From positions 1,886,826 through 1,950,825 of the forward strand of contig NC_068362.1 in NCBI RefSeq assembly GCF_020536995.1: DNA of 64,000 nt, in the 5' to 3' direction. This DNA comes from Dreissena polymorpha. Lineage: Eukaryota; Mollusca; Bivalvia; Myida; Dreissenidae. Made by a program: the position numbers and the translations under genes. Shown piece by piece: positions 35,689-47,600 of this stretch. Position 1 is the stretch's first letter; every line of letters begins with the position of its first letter. The notes under the pieces were generated by a model, which was not told where the DNA came from, ran no database searches, and saw nothing but the letters and a program-made list of their open reading frames with translations.

Positions 35689-38600
35689 GTTCTGTACCAG
35701 TTGTGTTGTGTTGTTTGTTTACTTAGCAATAGACATGCGTGTTGTGTGAGTTACTGAAAAAAAATCATTTATATTTGTCTGCATGAAATTTCTTGGTTTA
35801 AAACTTGTGTTTTCTTTCTTTGTATACTGCCAACCGCTCTTTCGAGCATTATAGGCAGAGGGACATTATCGAGTCCGTTTCCTGGGAAGAACCAGTACTA
35901 GGTGTCTATGGAGGAGTTAATGAGAACGCGTCCCGAGTGGGGTTCGAACCCACGAACTCCCGATCGCTAGGCGGACACCTCATCCACTACTCCTGTCTCG
36001 ATCTATGCTCTGCTGATTACAACCTTCTAGCAAAACACTCGCATATACAATGGCTATGCTGCAAATGCGAAAGTGTAAATATTTCCAGCTTTACATTTAG
36101 AAGTTTTGAATTTAGCTCAAACATTTATGAACATTTGTCAAACATTGTTTCTACAATAGACTCATTCACATCGGGCACCACATTCAGTCCTATGCATTCC
36201 AGCAGCCCTACAGTTAGACCCTGCTTATCAAGACAACAACGCTCCTCTTCAACTACCCAATCAATAACCAACAGTTCATCCTTGTTCCTTGTCTCGCAGA
36301 AACGAAATCTTCGCATCATGAACATCAACTGTCGCAGTGTTTGCGGAAGCAAAAGCTCAGAACTTAAAGCAGCTCTCCACTACATCAAACCTGATATAGT
36401 CTGTGGCACAGAGTCAAGGCTAAAAGGTTTCAAACCAGGGAAACCAACTGCAACAGACGCCATACAATCCAGCGAGGTATTTCCTGCCCATTACAAGGCA
36501 TCCAGAAATGACAGAGGAACGCTTGGGGGTGGAGTATTCGTTCTTGTCCATGAAGACCTTGTCACTGAAGAGAAAGCGGAATTAGTCACCAACTGTGAGA
36601 TTGAATGGGTCCAAATCAAGCTAAAAAACAATAAGAAACTACTAGTATCATCTTTCTACATGCCTCACAGAAACATGACAGATGTAAACGAACTACGGAA
36701 ATCAATAGAGATGGCTATGAGTGACAAGGAACGGCTAACCATCATAGCTGGTGATTTCAATTGCCCTGATATTGACTGGGGAAGTCTATCGGTACGTAGG
36801 GAAGCCCAGGACAGAGATGTACAGCTAGCTCTACTCGACCTATCAACCGACTACAACCTCACTCAAGTGCATGACAAGCCCACCAGAGAAAACAGCCTCC
36901 TTGATCTCATTTTCACCACCAACCCATCATTAATCAAGTCCACTGCCAACACCCCCCGGATATCTGATCACGATATTGTTGTAACTGATTCGGACACAAA
37001 ACCCTATTATATTAAGCAAAAACCAAGACAATGTTTCACTTTTTCTAAGGCAAACTGGGACCAACTGAAGGCCGACATCACAGACATATAAAGACAAGTA
37101 GTACAGCTCTATATCAACAAAAACAACGTTCATCAACTATGGAATACATTTAAATCCCAACTCTCATCAGCTATCCATTCTAATATATCATCTAAAATGA
37201 GACCTTCAAATAATTCAGCTCCATGGATTTCCAGAAACATCAAACGTCAACTGAAACGCAAAGCCAGACTCTACAAAAAGGCAAAGAAATCTAACAATTG
37301 GGCTAACTACAGAAAATGCCAAAAGGAAACAAAGAGAGCTATGCACAAAGCTGAATGGAATCACATAAACCAAATAATAGAAGAGGGCCTCCAAAACAAT
37401 AACTCAAAACCCTTCTGGAATAACGTCAAGTCCAGGAAAGAGGATAACATTGGAACAGCTCCTCTACGTGAGCATGGACACCTCATCACAGACAGTAAAA
37501 GCAAGGCAGAAATACTAGTAAATCAGTTCCAGTCTGTTTTCACCAAGGACGACACAAACCAGCCAACTCCGCAACTAACAAAGCGGGTAAATGATGACAT
37601 CCCTCCACTACACATAAGTGAGGATGGTGTACTCAAGCTGCTGAAAAACATCAATGTCCGGAAAGCAGCTGGACCAGATGAACTTCCAAACAGAGTACTG
37701 CAAGCCTGTGCTATAGAGGCAACACCAGCCATTGCTGCCATCTTTCAGAGGTCAGTAGACACAGGCGAACTTCCAAAGGATTGGCGAGACGCAAATATTG
37801 CCCCAGTCTTTAAGAATGGAGATCGCCACTCGCCAGAAAACTACAGACCGGTATCACTCACCTGCGTGCTCTCCAAGCTATTGGAGCATATCATCTGTCG
37901 TCACATATTAAACCACTTGGACAAACACAAAGTATTAACAAACCTAAATCATGGCTTCCGCTCAGGATACTCTTGTGAAACCCAACTTGTTGTCACAGCC
38001 CATGACCTACTCGGATACCATGACCAGAACAAACAGGTTGACACCATCATCCTAGATTTCAGTAAGGCCTTTGACACCGTGCCCCACCAACGCCTTCTGC
38101 TGAAGCTTGAACACTACGGCATCCGCGGTCCAATACACAACTGGATATCCCACTTCCTCACACAACGGGAAATGTGCGTCGTAGTTGAAGGAGAGAAATC
38201 CCGTTATGTTGCTGTAGGATCTGGCGTACCTCAAGGCACAGTGTTAGGGCCCCTGCTGTTTCTTTGCCATATCAACGACCTACCAGAAAGGGTGAAATCC
38301 CACATCCGGCTGTTCGCAGACGACTGCCTACTGTATAGAGCCATCAATTCAATCAAAGACCACCTAATCCTACAAGAAGACCTGGAGAATTTACAAATAT
38401 GGGCCCAGGACTGGGGAATGCGGTTCAACTCTAAGAAATGTTATCTCCTCAGCTCAAAAACGAAATCCTCATTTTTCTACACCATTGGCAACACAATTCT
38501 CAAAAATGTACAAGAAAACCCATACTTAGGAATAACTTTCTCCAACAACATGAAATGGAAAACCCACATCTCAAACATTACTAAATGGGCCAACTCTACA

Positions 38601-41600
38601 CTAGGCTTCCTGAGACGCAACCTCAGATACTGCCCCCAAAACTGCCGGAAGACCGCGTACCAAGCGCTTATTCGCTCTAAACTGGAGTATGGGAGTGTAG
38701 TGTGGGACCCATACCAGCAAGGTGACATAGACAAGCTAGAGAGTCCAACGATCTGCGGCTCGCTTTATCACCAGAGATTACAAATCCAGACAAGAAGGAT
38801 GTGTAACAGCCATGCTTGACGATCTAAACCTCCCCACACTACAAGAAAGGCGACGCCACCAAAGATTGATGTTCTTGTACAAGGTAGTGGAAGGGCACGT
38901 ACCGGCTATAAACGTTGATCACTATTTGCATCGACTTAGACCGAAACGCACTATTAGGGCTAAGAAGTTTGAAGATTACGTCCACGACAATATAGTGTTA
39001 AAATCGGTGAACAATAACTCTAAGTGCTACCAGCCATTACACACAAACAGTGATAAATTCAAACACTCTTTCTTTCCGCGTACTATCCTTGACTGGAACT
39101 TACTCAGTGAAAGCACAGTGAACAAAACATCTATTGAGTGCTTTAAGGCCGCAATATCGGCAAAAGTGGGACATTTGCCAGGCTCATATTAATTTCATGC
39201 GCACTCCCCGTTGAATAAAAGCCAAACTTGGTCACTTCAACGTATCCATTCAGATTCAGATTCAGACCACCGCGTTTTAATGTGGATTTCTTATTTTGAA
39301 AAAAAAACAAAACCTTTGCCTAATAATGCATATACATGTATACGCTGTGCAGTTTCCCACTCCATACATCACTATGGTCACTGGATGCACAGCTTCATTT
39401 AATTGAGATATTCAGACTGGTATAAGCAGTTTCTAGTCCAACTTGTTGACGCTCTCAAATATTAAGCTACTTTTTATATTGGTGATATTTGGAGCGTACA
39501 ACCGGGGAAGGACTCAAACAATGGTGGAAAGTTTTCCTTCTTTGTCTATATTGTTGCACAAGGATTTTGTGCGCAACATTCAAGCCCCGATATCAGACAC
39601 TAAATATCAACGGATTGCAATAATATTTACATACCTGTGTAGATCATTCATTGCTCGATAATGTTCCGTAAAAATTATGTAATGACATTTTTAATTTTGC
39701 ATGCCTGAGCAATTTAAATCCATCCACTATTCAAATTTTCAATATCTGTCGATTCCCTCGCGGTGTAGATATAAATCAATAACACAGCCTTGATGTAAAG
39801 CATGTGGAAGAATTAACTGCGTAAAATACAGTTTGCGTTCGTCTGTTGTGGTGCAGAGCGTTATATACTAGTAGTAAACGGATGTTATTATACTTTTCTG
39901 GATTAATTAAGCATTGTTTTTTTTCTAAAGTGACAATTAAAACGTTCTGAAATAAACAACATCTTTTATTTGTATGCGGTACATAAATAATAGTGATACA
40001 GATCGTACAGTATACCGTCCTATGTAAGGTAGAATGTAAGTACATAAAACAACACAGACAGAGGTGCGGAAAAGACATGCATAAAAAGTTGCTGAAACTT
40101 AGAAGAGTGAATAGAAACTGCACCATATTTGTTTTGAACATATGCTTATTAAATCGACAAAGATGAGCATACTAGATCTACTTAGGTAAAAGTCGGTGTT
40201 AAAAGCTAATGTTAAATAAAATTACGCGTGCACCGTACTAGTACACGTTACACCGTAATGCCTTCTTCTGATTGGTTCATATTTAAATCAGTTTCATGAC
40301 ATGGCGACAGGTCAGTGATTGTTTTGCGATTTAAGCAGAAGTTTAACTGAAGAATTTATGCCTTTCTAACTTCAATTCGAAGATATTTGAGATAAAAATG
40401 GACTTCTGAACTAAAACATTATGAGTTGGTAATGTTATTTTGCAATTTTACGCAAATTGATGAAAATTTAAACTATCAGGTGTCTTCCACATAATTGACT
40501 TTTCCCTGATAAGAAGTTAGAATTTAGCCCATATAAAAAGTATCTCTAAATTCTTTTGGCGTCTTATAAATAAGACTAAAGCAGTTCCTATACATTTCAG
40601 GTGAGCACCTATGTCTGAATTATCATCTAGAAGCCATACTCAAATTTCAGGACCTCCATTGTCTGGACCTATCTCACTGTGGTCTAGGTGATAATCATGA
40701 ACTCCTACAGCACATAGCGCACTTCTACAGGTATGGTAATATAGTTTGTCAATTTGGAAAATGAAATTAAAACTGATAGAGGTACCTGGTTAGAATGACA
40801 CAGTACGTTTCTTGGGAGCATGTTTGAAAGCTTCCAAAGAAAGTCTTAGCTTGAGACATAACATAAATAAAAGCCCCTGTCCACAAGTATTGCAAGAAAA
40901 TAATATTCATGCATAGTTTGTTATTAACATCTTACCAACACCTTCCCCTATAAAATATGCATTTAAATACTAACAGTCTGGAAACACTTAATTGGGTGGT
41001 TTGTTTTTATTCAATAGCCTCTGAGCCTCTGGAGTAAATGTAATTAATAGAGTTTGGTTGTACCAAGCCTAAAAAAGTATTTAAACCATTTGCATCAAAT
41101 GCTTTTGAACATAAATATGATTAAATATATTTATTACAAAAAATAGTTTTTAAAGAAACATCATTTTCTTGAATTTAATAAGATTTGTATTCAGGTATTG
41201 AAATATGTTTTGTTGACAAAAGCCTGAAAGGCTTTATGTAAGACTTTGCTTATGATTGTTTTGCATTGAAAATCATATATTTTATATTAATTTTGACAAA
41301 TGGTCAATCGAGGCTTGAGAGATTATACCCCCATTACCATTGGTAATGGGGGCTATATACGAGTCACTTTGTCAGTCTGTCTGTTTGTTGGTCTGTCTCG
41401 ACAATTTCTTCAGATCTTCACCAAACTTGGTCAGAAGTTGTACCTAGATGTTATCTAGGTCAAATTTGAATATGGGTCATGCTTGGTCAAAAACTAGTTC
41501 ACGGGGTCACTTAGAGCGTTTTTATTCGAAAGTTTGTCCGGACCATAACTATGTCATTTATCATTAGATTTTAAAATGACTTGGTACATTTATTCACTAT

Positions 41601-44600
41601 CATTGGAAGGTGTGTCGCGCGAAAGAATTACATCAATATCTCTAAGGTCAAGGTTTCACTTTGAGTTCACAGGTCAAGTGCTTGTCCCGGCCATTTATTT
41701 GCCGTTTATTGTGAGACTTTAAAATCATCTGGCACATTTGCTCACCATCATTGGACTGTGTGTCGCGCGAAAGAATTACGTCAATATCTCAAAGGTCAAG
41801 GTCACACTTTAAGTTCAAAGGTAAAAAATGGCCATAAATGAGCTTGTCCGGGCCATAACTATGTCGTTCATTGTGAGATTTTAAAATCATTTCGCACATT
41901 TGTTCACCATAATTGGATGGTGTGTCACGCGTAAGAATAACATCTATATTTGCAATTTCAAGGTCACACTGTGAGTTCAAAGGTCAAAAATGGCCATAAA
42001 TGATCTTATCCGGGCCATAACTATGTCATTCATTGTTAGATTTAAAAATTACTCGGTACATTTGATCACAATCATTGGACAATGTGTCATGCGAAAGAAT
42101 TACGTCGATATCTCCAAGGTCAAGGTCTTACATGGAGTTCAAAAGTAAAAAATGGCCATAAATGAGCTTGTCCGAGCCATAACTATTTCATTCATTGTGA
42201 GATTTTAATATGACTCTGAACATTAATTTTGTTCACAGTCGTTAGAGAGCGTATCATGCGAAAGAATTCTTAAAAATCACTGTAAATTAAATTCTCTTGT
42301 TTTGTTAAGACAGCATGCAAAATAGTCTGTGTCAATGCGGCACGTGGGGGTATACGTCACGTCTGTGACAAAGCTCTAGTTATTTACAGTTTTTGTTCTT
42401 GTATATGAAATGAAATATACAAACATCAAATTCAATGAATGCTATGATTTACAGACATTTAATTGAGAATAGCGTAGTGACTTGTTCCAGTGATAGGGAC
42501 CATTATCTTCAGCCAAAAACTACCTACTTCTAATATTCACCTGTTACAAAAGCCAGGCTTATCATGGGAAAACTTGTGGTGATGGCTCAAGGAGAGAAAG
42601 GTGTTCGCTCGATCTTCAAATAGTTTTAATCAGATAATCATGAAATATGATGGCAATGTTTCTGGGTCTATAGTCTCAGCAAAGTTTTCTTACCCACCAG
42701 ATTGCCTGAATCATATCTGAGTTATGGCCATTGCGTTATATAAAAAAGTGTAAAATAATGGTGTCCGCTCTCTATCTCAAATAGTTTTAATCAGACATCA
42801 AACTTGGTGATAATGTTTGCTGTTATATGATCGCAGCCTATGGCCAAGCCAGCCAGATCAGGTTAAGCACTTAGAATTATGGCCCTTAAATATAAAAAAA
42901 ATGTTTAAACATTAAACAATAACCATGTCCACTCCTGTACAGAAATATTTTTAATCGTTTCATCATCTTTCTTGGTGAAAATGTTAGTGGGCATATAATC
43001 ACCATCAAGTTCAATAATCAAGCAGATAGCCTGAAGCACTTATGAGTTACAGCCCCTTTAAATTACCAAAATGTTGCCCCTAAGAACATATCCAGTCACT
43101 TTACTTAAACTTAACTTAAACACTTTAAATTGCATCTTTATGGTGACAATGTTTTTGGGCATATAATCTAGATCAAGTTCATTACCAGCCAGATCACTTA
43201 ATGCACTTCTTAATGATGGCGGCTGAATTTTCCAAATTAGCCAAACAACCTTTCCTGCTTGGCTTAAACCTACTTTTTAAGAACATTTTTCAATAACAGT
43301 ACATGACATGTTTCAGTCTGGAGCAGCTGTGTTTGAAAGGCAATTCCATCACTGATGCTGGCATTCAAAAGCTGACTATTCCATTTAGAATGTTCAAACA
43401 TGGACCCAGCAGACTTTCTGTGGTTGATCTTTCAGGTATTCATCATTTCATATCATGTATACTCATAATTTTACCTCGTACAAAATACTCGTTTTTAATT
43501 GGCTCAGCTACATCACATGTTGACTTTTTATTTTTCATATTAGGTAAGTAGCTTTTTATTTTAGGTTAGTAAGGTAAAATAACGTCACAGTTGTAAATGA
43601 GACTATGTTATATAATACAGTAAAGTTTTCAACTGTTATAAAATTAAGGATGGAGACTGAAAAATTACTGTAATTGGTTACAAGGTTTCATCTGTACCCC
43701 GCACAGTGATACAGGGTATAAAATTTATATTGGGACACAAGCTGCAATCTCAACCAATTACTGAACCTGCATACTTGGACTGTTTATATTACTGTATATG
43801 TCTTCAGCAACTTAAATCAGTCAGCTCGTAAAGATATGTTGCCGATCTTGTTAATATTGTTTTTCCAGGAAACACAGGTGTGTCTGTTCTCTGCCTGAAA
43901 TACTTCACTCAGTTTCCCAGACTAACAAGGGTGGTTTTGTCCAATGGTCCAAGCAGTAAAGTAGTGAGTGATATATATTAAAATGTGCTGCACTCTGGTA
44001 AAACAGGGCTTCATGCATGTGCTTAAAGTGTTGTTCCAGGTTATCCTGTAGGGACAATACTTTCCCTGTTTTTTATTTATTGTTTGAAGGAAGTCTCTTC
44101 TTTGAAAAAAATCCAGTTTAGGCGGAAAGTCCTGATTAGCCTGTGTGGAATGCACAGGTTAATCTGGGACGTCATTTACTAACATGCATTAAACTCCGTT
44201 TTCCTAGTGCAAAGCTCAAATGCAATTGTTGTATGGTCCAGTAATAAGGAAAGATCCAGCAAACATCTGCAGTAGAGTGCTTCATATTACCCTCCTTCAT
44301 ATTTACCAAAAAATATTTTCTTTGATTACCGGGTATATCCCACCGCAAAGCGGTAGGTGGCATTATAGGCCCTTTGCCTATCTGTCAGCCTGTCCATAAC
44401 ACTTCAGTGTCTGCTCCATATCTCCTACAAACTTGGAAGGAAGGATTTTCATGAAACTTTCCTCAAATGTCTATAATATCGCCTCAAGGTCAATGTTCTA
44501 CATCAAGGTCAAAGGTTCAAGACTCCATTTACTTGTCTGTTCCATGTCTCCCATACCTTTTGAAGGATATTCATGAAACCTGCCGCATCTATTTAGGGCA

Positions 44601-47600
44601 TTCAGTTATGTGCATAAGAGTCTTAGACATGGGTTTATCATGCCAGCTTATGGTCTGGTCAGGTTGTACTTCCAGGTAAAAGCTTTGAGCATCCGTTTTC
44701 CTGTCTGCTCTATATCTCCCATACTCTTCAAAAGTATTTTCATGAAGATATGCTAAAAAACAGGAGACACTAATCTGACGTTGGACTACCATTATATATT
44801 TTGATAAATAATAATATGGCATTTTTCATAATCCCTAAGTAGAAATTAACTCGCATATATTCTTTTATTTCCCATCATTTACTTATTCATACAGCATTTA
44901 TTAGTGTGGACAATTTCAAATAATGTGACCAGCATCCACCATTTCCCACCCCTCTTACTTTTCTTGTCCTGAATCTTTTTCTAAGCACAACCTGGTGTCA
45001 TACTTTTATGGTAGTTTTTAAACTTGGGCTGAGAAAGAATGGGGCCTTATGCAATTGTGTTAAGTGTCGTCTCAGATAAGCCTGTTCAGTCTGCACAGAC
45101 TAATCAGGGACAACACTTTTTGCTTTTATTGAATTTTTTTTATAGTTTTTTTAGATAAAGTCTTTTCTTAATGGAAATCCAGTCTAGGCTGAAAGAGGCG
45201 TCCCTGATAAGCTTGTGCATAGTGCACAGGATAATCTGGGACAACACTTAACTGACATGCATTAAGCCCCATTTTCCAAGTATTCTTACTGATTGATATT
45301 CAGCCAGTGCCTGTGTCTCCGTGGAAATGCTCAGAGGAAGTCAGGCCAGTCACCATGGTAATAGGGACAGAAGGGTGGGCCCAGCCTGTTATCAAGACTT
45401 GGAAGGAGAATAACGCTCAGAGGCTGAAGAATCCGAAACCCAAGAAATCCTCTGGATTTTGTAGGCCTTTTGATTACTTATTATGTCAAGCATCATTATT
45501 ATACCCCTATTACCATTGGTAATGGAGGCTATATAGGAGACACTTTGTCAGTCGGTCGGTAGGTCGGTCTGTCTGTCCCGAAAATTTCATCCAACTTCAC
45601 CAAACTTGGTTAGAAGTTGTATCTGGATGATGTCTGGGACGGTGTGTCATGCGAAAGAAGTACGTCAATATCTCCAAGGTCAAGGTCACACTTAGAGTTT
45701 TGAGTTCAAAGGTCAAAATGCCCACAAATGAGCTTGTCCGGGCCATAACTTTTAGTCATTTATTGTGCTACTTTAAAATCATTTGGCGCATTTGTTCACC
45801 ATCATCGGACGGTGTGTTCTGCGAAAGAATAACTTCGATATCTTTAAGGTCAAGGTCACACTTTGAGTTCAAAGGTCAAAAATGGCCATAAATGAGCTTG
45901 TCCAGGCCATAAATATGTCCTTCATTGTGAGATTTTAAAATCATTTGGCACATTTGTTCACCATCATTGGACGGTGTGTCATGCGAAAGAATTTCGTCGA
46001 TATCTCCAAGGTCAATGTCACACTTTTAGTTCAAAGGTCAAAAATGGCCATAAATGAGCTTGTCTTTGCAATAACTATGTCGTTCATTGTGAGATTTTAA
46101 AATAATTTGGGGCATTTGTTCACCATCATTGGACGGTGTGTCATGTGAAAAAATTATGTTGATATCTGAAACGTCAAGGTAACACTTTGAGTTCAAAGGT
46201 CAAAAATAGCAATAAATGATCTTGTCCGGGCCATAACTATGTCATTCATTGTGAGATTTTAAAAATTACTCAGTACTTTTGTTCCCAATCATTGGACGGT
46301 GTGTCATGCGAAAGAATTACGTTGATATCTCCAAGGTCAAGGTCACACTTTTGAGTTCAAAGGTCAAAAATTTCCATAAATGATCTTGTCTGGGCCATAA
46401 CTATGTCATTCATTGTGAGATTTTAAAATTACTCGATACATTTGTTCAGCATCATTTGACTGTGTCATGCGAAAGAATTACGTCAATATCTCCAAGGTCA
46501 CACTTGGAGTTCAAAAGTCAAAAATGGCCATAAATGAGCTTGTCCGGGCCATAAATATGTCATTCATTGTGAGATTATAAAGTGAATCTGTACATTTATT
46601 TTGTTCACAGTCATCGGATGGCGTGTCATGCGAAAGAATTCAAGAGTTCAAAGGTCAAAATGGCCATAAATGATAATGGCATAATAATTCTTAAAAATCG
46701 CCATACATTAGCTTCTCTTGTTTTGAAGACAGCATGTAATATATTCTGTGTCAATGCAGCATGTGGGGGTATACATCATGTCTGTGACAAAGCTCTAGTT
46801 TCAATGAGTTTTGTTCTAGAAAAACTTGGCTTAATGTATGTGCGTAATGTGTTGTCCAAGATTTGTCTGTGCCGACTGCAAAGGCTAATCTAGGAAAAAA
46901 CTTTACTCACATGCATTATGCCCCAGTTTTCCCAGAGTGAGGTAATTATCTACAGTCAAACCATATTTATAACTGAGTCTAATGTAATCTTAAGGCAGAC
47001 CAAATGATTTCATATGACAAGGATGGGTATAAGCATGTTAGAATGCTTTTTGTTTAAATAAGAAATTATCACAACCATGCCATTTAAAAGGGAATAAGTT
47101 GTATTTAGCATTTCAGTAATGTTTCATTATTAATAAGTTTAAGTATGTGATTTCAATACATTGGCATATAAGTAGTGGTTGCCAGGGTGTCAATATATTA
47201 TGCTGCCTTTATTTTGTTTTTGTTTTTACAAGTTAAGGTATTGTTTTGTGTAAAAAATAATTTTTGCTAGGACAGAAATATAAATTAGCATTTGACAAAT
47301 GAACAATGAATGTCAATGGCCCAGGTTTCAAATTAAGGCGGAAGAGTTCTTTAACCAATTTAAACATTTGCCTCAGTATTGTTTAATTATTTAAAGAATA
47401 ATACTCATTCATGTAAAGAAAAATGTTTAACAAGACTATTGTCAAGCAATATAAGTCCCCTACCGGCTCCACCATTGTCAGAAATTCCACCATTTTCAGA
47501 TTTTTTTATATATATATTTGTTGCCATAGCAACCAGAATTTTTGATGTAGGAACAAAATTAAATGACGTGCATAATGTCCATGTTGCCATCTATCCATGT

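Larger units (their letters stand above)
35992..39275 (+). mobile_element. CR1/Jockey-group non-LTR retrotransposon, nearly complete ORF2
   Basis: Inserted in LRRC42 intron 1 in the gene's orientation. Order: a Cys pair (WLCCKC) of a PHD-like finger, an AP-endonuclease domain, reverse transcriptase, and a C-terminal tail ending at 39192. The 3' end carries ATTCAGATTCAGATTCAG, a short tail repeat as in CR1-like elements. One in-frame TAA at 37089 and one frame change near 38741, within a GAGAG run, are all that interrupt it; ORF1 and the 5' UTR are missing. The low damage suggests a fairly young copy. Confidence 0.88.

Noticed and set aside
35921-35991. tRNA gene on the minus strand
   Set aside because: Only the A/B-box head of a SINE; followed by a SINE body and no proper cloverleaf ends.
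39776-40141. 121-codon minus-strand open frame
   Set aside because: Low-complexity, hydrophobic, AT-driven composition and no recognised motif.
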